Assembly (NCBI RefSeq): GCF_006439335.1
Contig: NZ_SAWY01000002.1
Location: forward strand, 1 to 63,009
DNA from: Litorilituus lipolyticus
GTDB taxonomy: Bacteria > Pseudomonadota > Gammaproteobacteria > Enterobacterales > Alteromonadaceae
Direction: 5' to 3'
DNA length: 63,009 bases
Under the pieces are notes generated by a model. It made no database searches. It saw nothing but the letters and a program-made list of their open reading frames with translations, and had not been told where the DNA came from. Shown here in pieces: positions 1-8,744 of the stretch (within the stretch, counting starts at the first letter, position 1; every line of letters begins with the position of its first letter). The position numbers and the translations under genes are program-made.

Positions 1-1470
1 GCCATCACCATTCGTATCAGGCGTCGCTGCAACTTGCCAGTTCATATCACTGATAGTCGAGACATTTTTACTGTCACTGATTTCATAACCGTTCATGGTA
101 TATAACCAAGTAGTACCTGTACTTTGATTACGCCATAAAATATCGGCTTTTCCATCACCATTAAAATCAGCCACTGCTTTAACTTTCCAATGCGTCGCGA
201 TGATATTTACCATGCCTTGACCTACAATTATCGCGCCATCCATCAAATAAATATAGTTTTGACCAGTATCACCGTTGCGCCACAAAATATCAGTCTTACC
301 ATCACCATCAAAATCACCACGACCTGCCACTTTCCATGTAACAGGGATTTGATTAATATTTTTACTCGCTGACACTTCTATGCCGTTCATGCTGTTTAGC
401 CTACTTTGACCTGTGGTTAAATTGTGCAATAAAACATCTGCTTTATTATCACCGTCAAAGTCGTAACGAGTAGCCTTTATTTCGCTTCCTGCTTTTATGG
501 GTACTATTTGCCAATTGCTATCATTAAAAGCGCTTAAGGCTTGGCTACTACTAATAGTTCCTGATTGAGAAGCATCCATAAAGTCTACAACCACTTCTTC
601 AGTGTTTTGCTTATACCAAATTAAGTCATGACTTAAATCACCATTTAAATCACCAATCATAGCTAAACGCCACTGCTGTGCTTTAGTTGGCATACTCAGC
701 CCTGATTGTAATGCTCCATCTTGCATAATATACAAATAACCTGTATCCGTTTCCTTATTTCGCCACAGGACATCCCCATCACCATCACCATCAACGTCGG
801 TTATATCAAGTAGTTGCCAGTCTAAACTAATAACCCCTAAACTGCTTTCTTGCTCTATGGTAAGGCCATTTAATATTAAAACCTTGTTTTCACCCGTTTC
901 ATTATTGCGTAACCACAAATCAGCCTTACCATCAGCATTAAAATCACCTAGTCCTTTAACTTGGAAATTAATACTAGCTACACCTAATTGCGCACTGGTA
1001 TCAATACTGCCTGATAGCATCTGATAGGCATAGATCATCCCTGTAGAGCTATTTTGCCAAACAATATCATCAGTATTATCACCATTAATATCTCCAGCAC
1101 CTATAACATACCACTCCTTTGGTATAGTATTTAACGATAGAGTACTGGTCAGTGAAACGCCTGACATTAGGTCAATTTCATTAACGCCGGTTTCTTGATG
1201 ACGCCATAAAATATCTTCTTTACCATCGCCATTAAAATCACCACGCCCAACCACTTGCCATTGAGTATCTGCTCGAGTACTAGGAGAGCCAGTTTGTAAT
1301 ACCTGAGTACCATTCATCAAGTAAACAAAACTTTGTCCTGTTCGTTTATTGTGCCAGTAAATATCGGCTTTTCCATCATTATTTAAGTCATGCCTAGCCG
1401 CAATTAAACCTCCAATAAACTTATTAAGTGGCTCATTGTCTTGAGCATCAGGGGTACCATCGCCATCAGT
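1..1470 (-). repeat. FG-GAP module, copy 1 of a direct paralogous repeat
   Basis: This stretch encodes the FG-GAP propeller part of the metallopeptidase. It aligns almost without gaps to 24653-26122: position 1 matches 24653, and the offset drifts by only about 3 nt over 1.47 kb. Units correspond one to one in order, for example GRGDFNGDGKEDILWRHQET against GRGDFNGDGKEDVLWRHQET. DNA identity is clearly high by eye but was not computed. Both copies are on the same strand and flank the polysaccharide operon. Confidence 0.85.
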
Positions 1471-3603
1471 ATCATGATTAAGAGGGTCAGTACCCAATAC
1501 TTCAACTTCATGACCATCACTTAAACCATCATTGTCAGAGTCAGCATTTAAATAATCTGTTCCTAGATTTATTTCTTGCCCATTTGTTAACCCGTCACCA
1601 TCAGAATCAATATTTGCTGGTATTTTGAAACTCTTAACTAAAGATACATCAGAATAATCTGCAAAAGAATTTAGTAAAATATGATAAGTACCATTATTTC
1701 GATTATCCTCACAAACTTCATCATTTCCCGAAAGAAATGGGGCACAGTCGTAGTTATCAACTGATACATTTTCATTAAACCTGACATATAAATCTGCATC
1801 GCCTGTACCACCTAAAATGCTAATGCGAATATCTTCAGCTTCTAAAGGCACAAATAAGTAATCGAAAAATTTATCCCCTTTAAGTCCAGACAACTCTTGA
1901 ATTGAAGTTGTTATGGTATATGTACTTAAAGGCAATACAGATATACTGTAACCCCCTTCATTACCATACTCATCAAACCCAGTAGTCCAGTTACTATCAG
2001 GTGACACCCCATCAATCTCAATATAATAAGTATCTGCTGGTAAAAAGCCTTGAAAATTAAACATGTTTGTTTGAGGCGATAATAAATTAATATCTCCAAG
2101 CTTTGTATTTGCGAGTATTGCACCATCACCTGTCTTTAAATTCACCGAAAGGCTTAAGTTACTAGCCCTATTTTCATTATTTAAAGCTAATATTGTTTTT
2201 ACATTTACTGATATATCTGCACCTTCTAATAATTCAAAACTATATACATCGACATCATTAGTCCCCCCTAATCCTTGAGGGGAAATATGTCCAGTTACTT
2301 GTTCAGAAGGGAATGGAATTATATTAGGGTCATTCAATGTTTCACCAGAATCATCACTTACTACACCTAATACGCTCTCTAATATTTCTAAATCATCTTC
2401 ATAGTTATTAGCATCTGAATATTCACCCTTGCTCCACTGCACATACAATTTCCCAAAAGGGGCTCCCATTATTGGTCCCCACACACCATGACCAGAGTCA
2501 TATTCTGACGTTGAATTACCATCATGTCGTAACCCCATTTGGTGACCAGCTTCATGAGAGTGAGTCATCCCCATTGAATTAGCAGATGAATTCCATACGA
2601 AACCTGTTTTATAATAATCTGAATTTCTATTGAAAACATTTACAAAGGCAACCCCCCCCGCAGAGCCATAGAAAGAGTCAGTAGTTGTTGCTATAAGTTG
2701 TGATCTTTCACTCTTAGGTGTTGAATCATAAACAGCTTGACTCGTAGTAATATTTATATCAAAAGAGCCAAAATCCTCAGATGCTTCAAGCCAAGCCAGC
2801 CAAATCAAATACTTTTCATTATCTGAGAACTCACTTGTGTTTTGGTCATTACTGTAAGGTGTATAAGTTATATCATTACCGCTGTTGTTTTGATCATTCC
2901 AAGCAGTATTCGACAACACTCCTCCCCAATAGTTTAAAAAAAGAACTTTTGAAGCATTAGGTTTACTTTGTAAATTTTGCAAGGTCGTCAAATCACTATA
3001 ATTATTTAAAAGTGGCTGATGTGTCTCGAATGGTACATTAGAAGGGGGGTAACTTTTAACATGACTATTATGAGCAATAGGAGTTATATTAAAATTACTT
3101 TTTGGAAAGTAGGTGCATTTATATGAATCTTTATTTTGTTTATATAAGGTACCTTCGCCTAAAGTGTTAATTATAGCTTTGTAAATTTCATCCTTATGGG
3201 TATCAAATAAAATAATTTCTGTAAGGATGTCGTCTTGAAAAAGCAACTCTAATGAGCCCGAATTTCCTTTCAATGATACTATTTTTCTAACTACTTTAGC
3301 TTTTGACTTATTGTTAAAACCCCTCGATTCGGTGAGCACTCTTATTACAACACCCTCAGTATCAATTCGATCTGGCATAGCAATAGTGACACTTTGATTT
3401 ATACTAAGTTTCTGAGCTAAAGCAGAATTTAATTTTATTTCATTTTGCTTTTTTAAAAATGATTCCGAAATAATATTTTGATTCGTGATGGACCTAGAAG
3501 GAAATGACAATAAGCTATCCATCGCTAACACATTGTTTACTATGAATATATTAAAGATAATAGGAACATTAAGAACGAACAAAAAGTACATTAAACGTTT
3601 CAT
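1..3603 (-). CDS. Secreted zinc metallopeptidase with PPC, TSP3 and FG-GAP repeats (3' end outside window)
   Basis: The frame is open from an ATG at 3603, with AAGG about 9 nt upstream, to the window edge: 1201 codons and no stop, so the C-terminus is missing. Residues 1-27 form a signal peptide (hydrophobic core, then NNVLA). Residues 350-361 read HEAGHQMGLRHD, the metzincin zinc signature HExxHxxGxxHD, and Met379 in PIMGAP fits the Met-turn, so this is a reprolysin-like endopeptidase. Two regions at about 440-560 and 570-660 resemble bacterial pre-peptidase C-terminal beta domains. Residues about 661-735 carry DxDxDG calcium-binding TSP3 repeats, followed by at least ten FG-GAP units of the pattern DFNGDGKADILWRN..TG...YLMNG. 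Its likely role is an extracellular or surface-attached protease, and it is a plausible substrate of the type II secretion system encoded at 33-43 kb. By its paralogue at 24230-29413, roughly 130 residues lie beyond the edge. Confidence 0.88.
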   Translation of the reverse strand, partial: MKRLMYFLFVLNVPIIFNIFIVNNVLAMDSLLSFPSRSITNQNIISESFLKKQNEIKLNSALAQKLSINQSVTIAMPDRIDTEGVVIRVLTESRGFNNKSKAKVVRKIVSLKGNSGSLELLFQDDILTEIILFDTHKDEIYKAIINTLGEGTLYKQNKDSYKCTYFPKSNFNITPIAHNSHVKSYPPSNVPFETHQPLLNNYSDLTTLQNLQSKPNASKVLFLNYWGGVLSNTAWNDQNNSGNDITYTPYSNDQNTSEFSDNEKYLIWLAWLEASEDFGSFDINITTSQAVYDSTPKSERSQLIATTTDSFYGSAGGVAFVNVFNRNSDYYKTGFVWNSSANSMGMTHSHEAGHQMGLRHDGNSTSEYDSGHGVWGPIMGAPFGKLYVQWSKGEYSDANNYEDDLEILESVLGVVSDDSGETLNDPNIIPFPSEQVTGHISPQGLGGTNDVDVYSFELLEGADISVNVKTILALNNENRASNLSLSVNLKTGDGAILANTKLGDINLLSPQTNMFNFQGFLPADTYYIEIDGVSPDSNWTTGFDEYGNEGGYSISVLPLSTYTITTSIQELSGLKGDKFFDYLFVPLEAEDIRISILGGTGDADLYVRFNENVSVDNYDCAPFLSGNDEVCEDNRNNGTYHILLNSFADYSDVSLVKSFKIPANIDSDGDGLTNGQEINLGTDYLNADSDNDGLSDGHEVEVLGTDPLNHDTDGDGTPDAQDNEPLNKFIGGLIAARHDLNNDGKADIYWHNKRTGQSFVYLMNGTQVLQTGSPSTRADTQWQVVGRGDFNGDGKEDILWRHQETGVNEIDLMSGVSLTSTLSLNTIPKEWYVIGAGDINGDNTDDIVWQNSSTGMIYAYQMLSGSIDTSAQLGVASINFQVKGLGDFNADGKADLWLRNNETGENKVLILNGLTIEQESSLGVISLDWQLLDITDVDGDGDGDVLWRNKETDTGYLYIMQDGALQSGLSMPTKAQQWRLAMIGDLNGDLSHDLIWYKQNTEEVVVDFMDASQSGTISSSQALSAFNDSNWQIVPIKAGSEIKATRYDFDGDNKADVLLHNLTTGQSRLNSMNGIEVSASKNINQIPVTWKVAGRGDFDGDGKTDILWRNGDTGQNYIYLMDGAIIVGQGMVNIIATHWKVKAVADFNGDGKADILWRNQSTGTTWLYTMNGYEISDSKNVSTISDMNWQVAATPDTNGDG

Positions 3604-3802
3604 ACAACTACCTTTTTAAAAAATACTGAAACCGTTAGCAAAATTAATTTTTATAAACTATTTTCCACTTTATTTTTATTAAATTAGAAATTCAAGTATT
3701 GCAAACAATAAACTTATTATAGTTCACTCATTTATAGTGTAAATAATGAATAAGTTTACATGTTGTATCATTGACTTATATATAAAAAATAAGCAAAGTG
3801 AT

Positions 3803-5749
3803 TTATTTAATTGAAGCCTTTCTTTTTGGGTTAGTATCCAGCCATACTTGAAGCATTAATACATCCCATAAATAAGCAGCGTTATTACTATGACCTGAAA
3901 GGTGATCGGTCAAAGTTGACTGGACAATATCGGCATTCAATAACTTTTGACGACTTAAGCGTTGATGCGACAACAAATCGCAAGCCCACTCTTTTAAATC
4001 AGCTCTAAGCCATTGATGGATTGGCACCCCAAAACCCATTTTAGGTTGATCCATCAATTTTTGTGGTACATATTGATACAACACCTGTCTTAACAACCAT
4101 TTCCCGGTATTGTCACGCCACTTCATCTCTTGGGGTATACGCCATGAAAATTCGGCTAGATTATGATCTAACATGGGAATTCTTCCCTCAAGACTAACAG
4201 CCATTGCAGCACGATCAACCTTGGTTAATATATCACCCGGTAAATAATTCAAAGCATCGTCATATATCATTGCTTCAAGCTTCGAGTCAAAATCAACTTT
4301 CAATTGTTCACTCCAAGGTGCATTACTACCTGTACTATTTAACACAAGCTCGGGGGCATTTTTCCAGTGTGTCATGCTTAAGCTATAAAGCTGGTCGATG
4401 TTATCGGCAGTTAACCACTCACCTAGTCGCCTTAATTTTGGTCCTAAAGCACCATCACGGCTGTATTTTTTAGCGGCTGGCCCTAAAAATGAAAACAATG
4501 TCTCCAACACGCCAAGCGGCGCGTGAATTAATAAACTTGATAATAGACCTCTTGCGGGGATCCAGCGCATTTTCCGCCATAAATCCATGGTTGCAGGGTA
4601 ACGACGATAACCAGCAAAAAGCTCATCACCTCCATCACCACTTAAACAAACGGTAACTTGTTTCTTTGCCATTTCACTGACAAGAAATGTGGGGATTATT
4701 GAGGCATCGGCAAAGGGTTCATCAATGATCCCTCCTAATTTACTTACAACATTAAGTGCATCGTTGGCTGTTACATAGTGTTCAGTATGATCTGTACCTA
4801 AATGTTGTGATATTTGCTTAGCTTGATCTGCTTCATTATAACCAGGAACATCAAAACCTAAGGTAAATGTTTTAATCGGCTGAGAAGATTGGGCTTGCAT
4901 CATTGAAACAATGGTTGCTGAATCTATTCCACCAGAAAGAAACGCACCTAAAGGAACATCAGACACCATACGCAAAGATACAGCCTGTTTTAACTGTTGG
5001 TCTAGAGCAGATATTGCCTCTTGCGGGTCTGTAATCATGGATGCTTGCGCTGGCTTGACACTATCAGCATAACGCCAATAAGGCGAAATATTAGTTTGAC
5101 TACCTTGTTGCCATTGCAAGTAGTGTCCTGGTGGCAATTTTTTCACTTGCTGATAAATACTATGAGGTTCCGCTATATAACTTTTTTCGAAATAACCACA
5201 AAGCGCATTGCGATCAATGCTAAGTGTTAGTTCAGAACAAGTCTCAAGCGCAGATAATTCAGAAGCAAAGTAGAAGCTTTCTTTATTATCATAGAAGTAA
5301 AAGGGTTTTTCACCAAACCTATCTCTAGCTGCAGATAACAGTCGAGCTTTTCTATCCCAAAGGACAAAGGCAAACATACCATTTAACTTGGATAATGTTG
5401 TTGTCATGCCCCAAGTCGATATTGCCGCTAACAAGACTTCAGTATCAGAATGACCTTGCCAAGTAGAAACACCTATAGACTCAAGCTCTAACTTAATTGA
5501 CTCATAATTGTAAATTTCACCATTAAACACCAGAATATAGCGTTCGCAGCGCGATACCATGGGCTGATGCCCTGCGGGGGATAAATCGACAATAGAGAGG
5601 CGTTTATGCCCCAAAAATGCACCTGCCTCTTGCCACTGCCCTTGGGAATCAGGACCACGATGATGAATAGCATTAAGCATTTTTGATAATTGACTTGAGC
5701 CTTTTGAAGATTCTAAGTTAGCATTAATAAAACCGGCAATTCCACACAT
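3803..5749 (-). CDS. asnB: Asparagine synthase-like glutamine amidotransferase of the polysaccharide operon
   Basis: Class-II glutamine amidotransferase plus ATP-dependent ligase, 648 residues. It starts MCGIAGF, leaving Cys2 as the N-terminal nucleophile once Met is removed. The glutaminase domain shows RGPDSQG and FNGEIYNY, and the synthase domain carries the PP-loop SGGIDS at 272-277 followed by SGDGGDELFAGYRRY. All catalytic elements are therefore present. As the last gene of an operon that makes UDP-GalNAcA, it may amidate a uronic acid carboxyl group rather than make free asparagine; AsnB-like WbpS in Pseudomonas O-antigen loci is the precedent. That role is inferred from context, and plain asparagine synthesis cannot be excluded. 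GGAAAG precedes the ATG. Confidence 0.85.
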   Translation of the reverse strand: MCGIAGFINANLESSKGSSQLSKMLNAIHHRGPDSQGQWQEAGAFLGHKRLSIVDLSPAGHQPMVSRCERYILVFNGEIYNYESIKLELESIGVSTWQGHSDTEVLLAAISTWGMTTTLSKLNGMFAFVLWDRKARLLSAARDRFGEKPFYFYDNKESFYFASELSALETCSELTLSIDRNALCGYFEKSYIAEPHSIYQQVKKLPPGHYLQWQQGSQTNISPYWRYADSVKPAQASMITDPQEAISALDQQLKQAVSLRMVSDVPLGAFLSGGIDSATIVSMMQAQSSQPIKTFTLGFDVPGYNEADQAKQISQHLGTDHTEHYVTANDALNVVSKLGGIIDEPFADASIIPTFLVSEMAKKQVTVCLSGDGGDELFAGYRRYPATMDLWRKMRWIPARGLLSSLLIHAPLGVLETLFSFLGPAAKKYSRDGALGPKLRRLGEWLTADNIDQLYSLSMTHWKNAPELVLNSTGSNAPWSEQLKVDFDSKLEAMIYDDALNYLPGDILTKVDRAAMAVSLEGRIPMLDHNLAEFSWRIPQEMKWRDNTGKWLLRQVLYQYVPQKLMDQPKMGFGVPIHQWLRADLKEWACDLLSHQRLSRQKLLNADIVQSTLTDHLSGHSNNAAYLWDVLMLQVWLDTNPKRKASIK

Positions 5750-5769
5750 TGACTACTTTCCTTTTTCAA

Positions 5770-6498
5770 TTAACTAATGTGCATACCGCCGTTAACTGAT
5801 AAATCAGCTCCGGTAATATAATCGGCATTATTACTTGCTAAAAAGCAAACCGTATTGGCAACATCTTCAGTCTCTGCAAACCTTTTCAAGGGTATTGTTG
5901 CTTTTATTGCTTCTTGAATCTGTGGCTTTATTTTACGGATCATATCAGTATCAGTATAACCAGGAGACACTGTATTAACATTTACATTATAACGAGCACC
6001 TTCTTGCGATAAAGCTTTTGTAAAACCATGAATGCCTGCTTTGGAAGCACTGTAATTAGTTTGCCCAGCTTGGCCTTTTTGTGCATTAACAGAAGAAATA
6101 TTGATTATTTTTCCTTTGCCTTGCTCACACATAATGGTAAATACAGGGTGTGTTAGGTTATATAAAGACAGTAAATTAGTGTTAATAACTTTTGCCCATT
6201 GTTGTGGAGTCATCTTTAAGAAAAAAGCATCATCTGTTATGCCTGCATTATTAACTAAAACAGATAACTCACCTTCTGTAGCAGCTTCCCTAACAAAGTT
6301 ACTACATTGTTCAATATCACAAATATCGACCTGCTTTAAGCAGCCATTTTCACCTAAGGCAGCATTCCAAGAATCAACCTTTTCTGATGTATTTGAAAAA
6401 GTTGTTCCAAATACAAAAAAGCCTTGTTGCGCTAGTTGTTTTGATATTTGAAAACCAATCCCACCAGTGGCACCTGATACTAAAGCTATTTTTTTCAT
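5770..6498 (-). CDS. Short-chain dehydrogenase, acetoacetyl-CoA reductase (PhaB/PhbB)-like
   Basis: A 242-residue classical SDR. Visible motifs are the NAD(P)-binding GATGGIG near residue 10, the NNAG stretch, the catalytic Ser in INISSVNAQKGQ, the YSASK active site and the SPGYTDTDMI loop. The sequence style and the C-terminal ADLSVNGGMHIS fit acetoacetyl-CoA reductases of the PhaB group or 3-oxoacyl-ACP reductases (FabG), which reduce a 3-keto thioester to the (R)-3-hydroxyacyl form with NADPH. No PHA synthase or thiolase is nearby. It lies between asnB and a GNAT-like gene, 20-25 nt from each, so it may supply 3-hydroxybutyryl groups for acylating an amino sugar; this role is inferred. A nucleotide-sugar reductase is the alternative. 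Confidence 0.72.
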   Translation of the reverse strand: MKKIALVSGATGGIGFQISKQLAQQGFFVFGTTFSNTSEKVDSWNAALGENGCLKQVDICDIEQCSNFVREAATEGELSVLVNNAGITDDAFFLKMTPQQWAKVINTNLLSLYNLTHPVFTIMCEQGKGKIINISSVNAQKGQAGQTNYSASKAGIHGFTKALSQEGARYNVNVNTVSPGYTDTDMIRKIKPQIQEAIKATIPLKRFAETEDVANTVCFLASNNADYITGADLSVNGGMHIS

Positions 6499-6522
6499 TA
6501 CTTTTTCATATCCTTGTATAAG

Positions 6523-7434
6523 TTATAAATCACAAACTGCTAGAGTTAGTGGTGAAAAATCATAATTATCCTGTTCTGTTTGCCAGCTAGACAAGAAAAA
6601 AGGCATTGTTTTATTCAACGGTAACTTCCAACAACCTGCATGCAGTTTATCTGCATAATTTCCTGTCGAAGAAGACATAATAAGAGTTGGTCGGTTAGTT
6701 CGTACAACTTGGTCAATGGCATCTCCATTTGAAGCGTAATGCACCATTAAACTTACAGGGCCTTTAAAAGGCTTTGAGATAGTCAATCCTATTGCATTAT
6801 TTTTATGTTGAATCAGATTTACCGTATAGTTAGAGAATGGTGCATCAAGGTAGCGCCATGCAATGAAAGCTAAACTATTTTCTAAATAAATCGTATTTTC
6901 AGGCATTGTTTGTTGCCAAAATGTTTCAGGTAATGCTTCTAATTCAGCTCTACTGGTTATTTTTTTACTTTTATAAGATGAAAAAGGCCATTTGAATTTT
7001 GGCATATATGCCGAGAATTCAGGCTTAAACTGCATTTTTTGACGTTTCCAGCCGGGTAAAGCATTTCTATTTGGGTGACCAAGCAACCAAATATTTTCTT
7101 CTGCTAAATAAGTTTTGGCAAACTTGATCATTTTAGTAAATAAACTTTTTTTTCTATGTTCTGGGTGTGTTAACACATTAATTGCAAAGCAGGCTTGTTG
7201 AGATTTACCATTAACCTTAAGCACTAAAGGAATTAACGCAATAACACCAATATATATTTGCTCTTCTTCTACTAAAACTAAGGTTGCTTTTCCTGCAGGA
7301 TTTTCTAAATATATCCAATTTAAATAGGCATCATTTAATACAGGGTGGTTTTCATCATAATAAGCTCTACTTAACTGCTTTAATTTCTCAAATTCGCTCA
7401 CATCCGCCTGCCGAGTAAAAATCGTAAAACTCAC
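6523..7434 (-). CDS. GNAT-fold acyltransferase-like protein of the polysaccharide operon
   Basis: The longest frame begins with a TTG at 7467, but a GTG at 7434 has a perfect AGGAG 7 nt upstream, giving a 303-residue protein starting (M)SFTIFTRQADV. The N-terminal half looks like a GNAT domain: LVLVEEEQIYIGVIAL on the beta strands, then INVLTHPEHRKKSLFTKMIK, which corresponds to the acyl-CoA-binding motif A in degenerate form. The C-terminal half (FIAWRYLDAPFSNYTV and after) resembles a second half-domain seen in GNAT proteins of surface polysaccharide loci. The likely role is N- or O-acylation of a nucleotide sugar or repeat unit, possibly using the product of the adjacent SDR. The substrate is unknown. 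Confidence 0.6.
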   Translation of the reverse strand: MSFTIFTRQADVSEFEKLKQLSRAYYDENHPVLNDAYLNWIYLENPAGKATLVLVEEEQIYIGVIALIPLVLKVNGKSQQACFAINVLTHPEHRKKSLFTKMIKFAKTYLAEENIWLLGHPNRNALPGWKRQKMQFKPEFSAYMPKFKWPFSSYKSKKITSRAELEALPETFWQQTMPENTIYLENSLAFIAWRYLDAPFSNYTVNLIQHKNNAIGLTISKPFKGPVSLMVHYASNGDAIDQVVRTNRPTLIMSSSTGNYADKLHAGCWKLPLNKTMPFFLSSWQTEQDNYDFSPLTLAVCDL

Positions 7435-7529
7435 TGTAAAACTCCTGATAGTAATATTAATAAACAATAAAGAAATGACGAAAGAAGCACACTCTCAATT
7501 ATGTTTCTGGCGTTAAAATGGTACGCTAA

Positions 7530-8744
7530 CTAACCATAGGTAACCCCATGCACATGATCAAAAGATTCTACCATAGAATCAATCGAATATCGTTTTACTA
7601 CGCGCAATCTATTTTGTTTCCCTAGTGCTTCTCGCTCTTTTGTTGGCATAGATAGCATGACTTCGAGTTTGTCTGCCATAGCAGTACTGTCATTTTTATC
7701 AACGACCCAATTTTGCTTATCCATTACTTGCTTGACGTCTCCTACATCAGTAGCAATACATGCAAGTTCAGTTGCCATTGCTTCTATCAATGCGTTTGGA
7801 AATGATTCACTAATGGAGGACAGGATCGATATATCGGCAATATTTAACAATTTAGGAATATCAGCTCGTTTACCGAGTAAACGTACATGGTTAGCCGTAA
7901 AACAATTATCAAACTGCTTTAATATTTCAGCATTTTCTAGTGTGACATTGTTTCCACAGGCAACAAAAATGAGTTCACTTTGTTGCTCAGCATTTAATCG
8001 AGAGTATAAAATACGTAAAGCTTTGAATAAACTAGCGTAGCCTTTTTCTGGTACGTATCGGCCAACACATATAAGTACGGTAGCATCTTCGTCAATAGCT
8101 AATTCTTCCCGTATAATCTGCCGACTCAAATTTTCAGGGGAGTATTGCTCAGTTGAAAGGCCATTAGGTATCACTTGCCAGTTTTTTAAACTAAACCCTA
8201 TCTCTTGATGGGCATCACGAGCTGCAAAAGAGTTTGACACGATAGCATCAGGTGTTCTTGATACCAATGCTAATATTTTTTGGATAATAAACCGCTGTGG
8301 CTTAGAACGCAAAGAAGCAAAAGGTAAACTCCTGATATGCCAAGTTATTTTAGTGCCTTTTGCTAAGAAAGGCTTTAACAAAAAGGATAATAAACAAGGA
8401 TGGTACAACCAACAACATAAGTTAGATGATTGATGTGAAGACATTACTTTTTTAATTTTTTGAAAAAGACCAATTGAAAAAAAACCACCTTGCTGGTTAC
8501 ATTCAATTAAGTTTACACCTAACCGCCTAATTTGAGCACCAATGGTATCACCATCACCAGCTGTTTTTAATACGATCACTGTATGATTTTCACATGGGAG
8601 GTGACTACTCTTAATATACCTATATAATGTAGCTTCTGTCCCTCCAAAGCCATTTAAATCAGTAATAATATGTACTAGTTTGGCTGGCGATGCCTCGTCA
8701 ACACCTGTTTCACTTTGCTTTCTTTGCACTTTCTTATTTACCAT
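7530..8744 (-). CDS. Family 4 (GT-B) glycosyltransferase
   Basis: A 404-residue retaining glycosyltransferase of the GT4 type. The N-terminus has the acceptor-side signature ITDLNGFGGTEATLYRYI. The C-terminal domain has ICVGRYVPEKGYASLFKALR, LLGKRADIPKLLNIADI and the donor-binding ESFPNALIEAMA, with two Glu residues spaced as the family requires, then TDVGDVKQVM. It should act at the cytoplasmic face, adding one sugar to the undecaprenyl-linked repeat unit. The ATG overlaps the end of the upstream deacetylase gene by 11 nt and has TAAGGA directly upstream, so the two genes are probably translationally coupled. Donor and linkage cannot be read from sequence. Confidence 0.85.
   Translation of the reverse strand: MVNKKVQRKQSETGVDEASPAKLVHIITDLNGFGGTEATLYRYIKSSHLPCENHTVIVLKTAGDGDTIGAQIRRLGVNLIECNQQGGFFSIGLFQKIKKVMSSHQSSNLCCWLYHPCLLSFLLKPFLAKGTKITWHIRSLPFASLRSKPQRFIIQKILALVSRTPDAIVSNSFAARDAHQEIGFSLKNWQVIPNGLSTEQYSPENLSRQIIREELAIDEDATVLICVGRYVPEKGYASLFKALRILYSRLNAEQQSELIFVACGNNVTLENAEILKQFDNCFTANHVRLLGKRADIPKLLNIADISILSSISESFPNALIEAMATELACIATDVGDVKQVMDKQNWVVDKNDSTAMADKLEVMLSMPTKEREALGKQNRLRVVKRYSIDSMVESFDHVHGVTYG

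Noticed and set aside
1926..2129. Minus-strand 67-codon frame inside the metallopeptidase
   Set aside because: It is out of frame within the 1201-codon open frame that carries recognisable PPC-like and TSP3 domains.
3709..3758. 10-bp inverted repeat TAAACTTATT ... AATAAGTTTA between asnB and the metallopeptidase gene
   Set aside because: The arms are 30 nt apart and pure A/T-rich in an AT-rich spacer. There is no T-tract, so neither a terminator nor an operator can be supported.
4204..4473. Plus-strand frames of 60-130 codons inside asnB, the SDR, the GT4 and the other large minus-strand genes
   Set aside because: They are antisense shadows of strongly supported genes, with Ser/Leu-rich unnatural composition and no binding sites.
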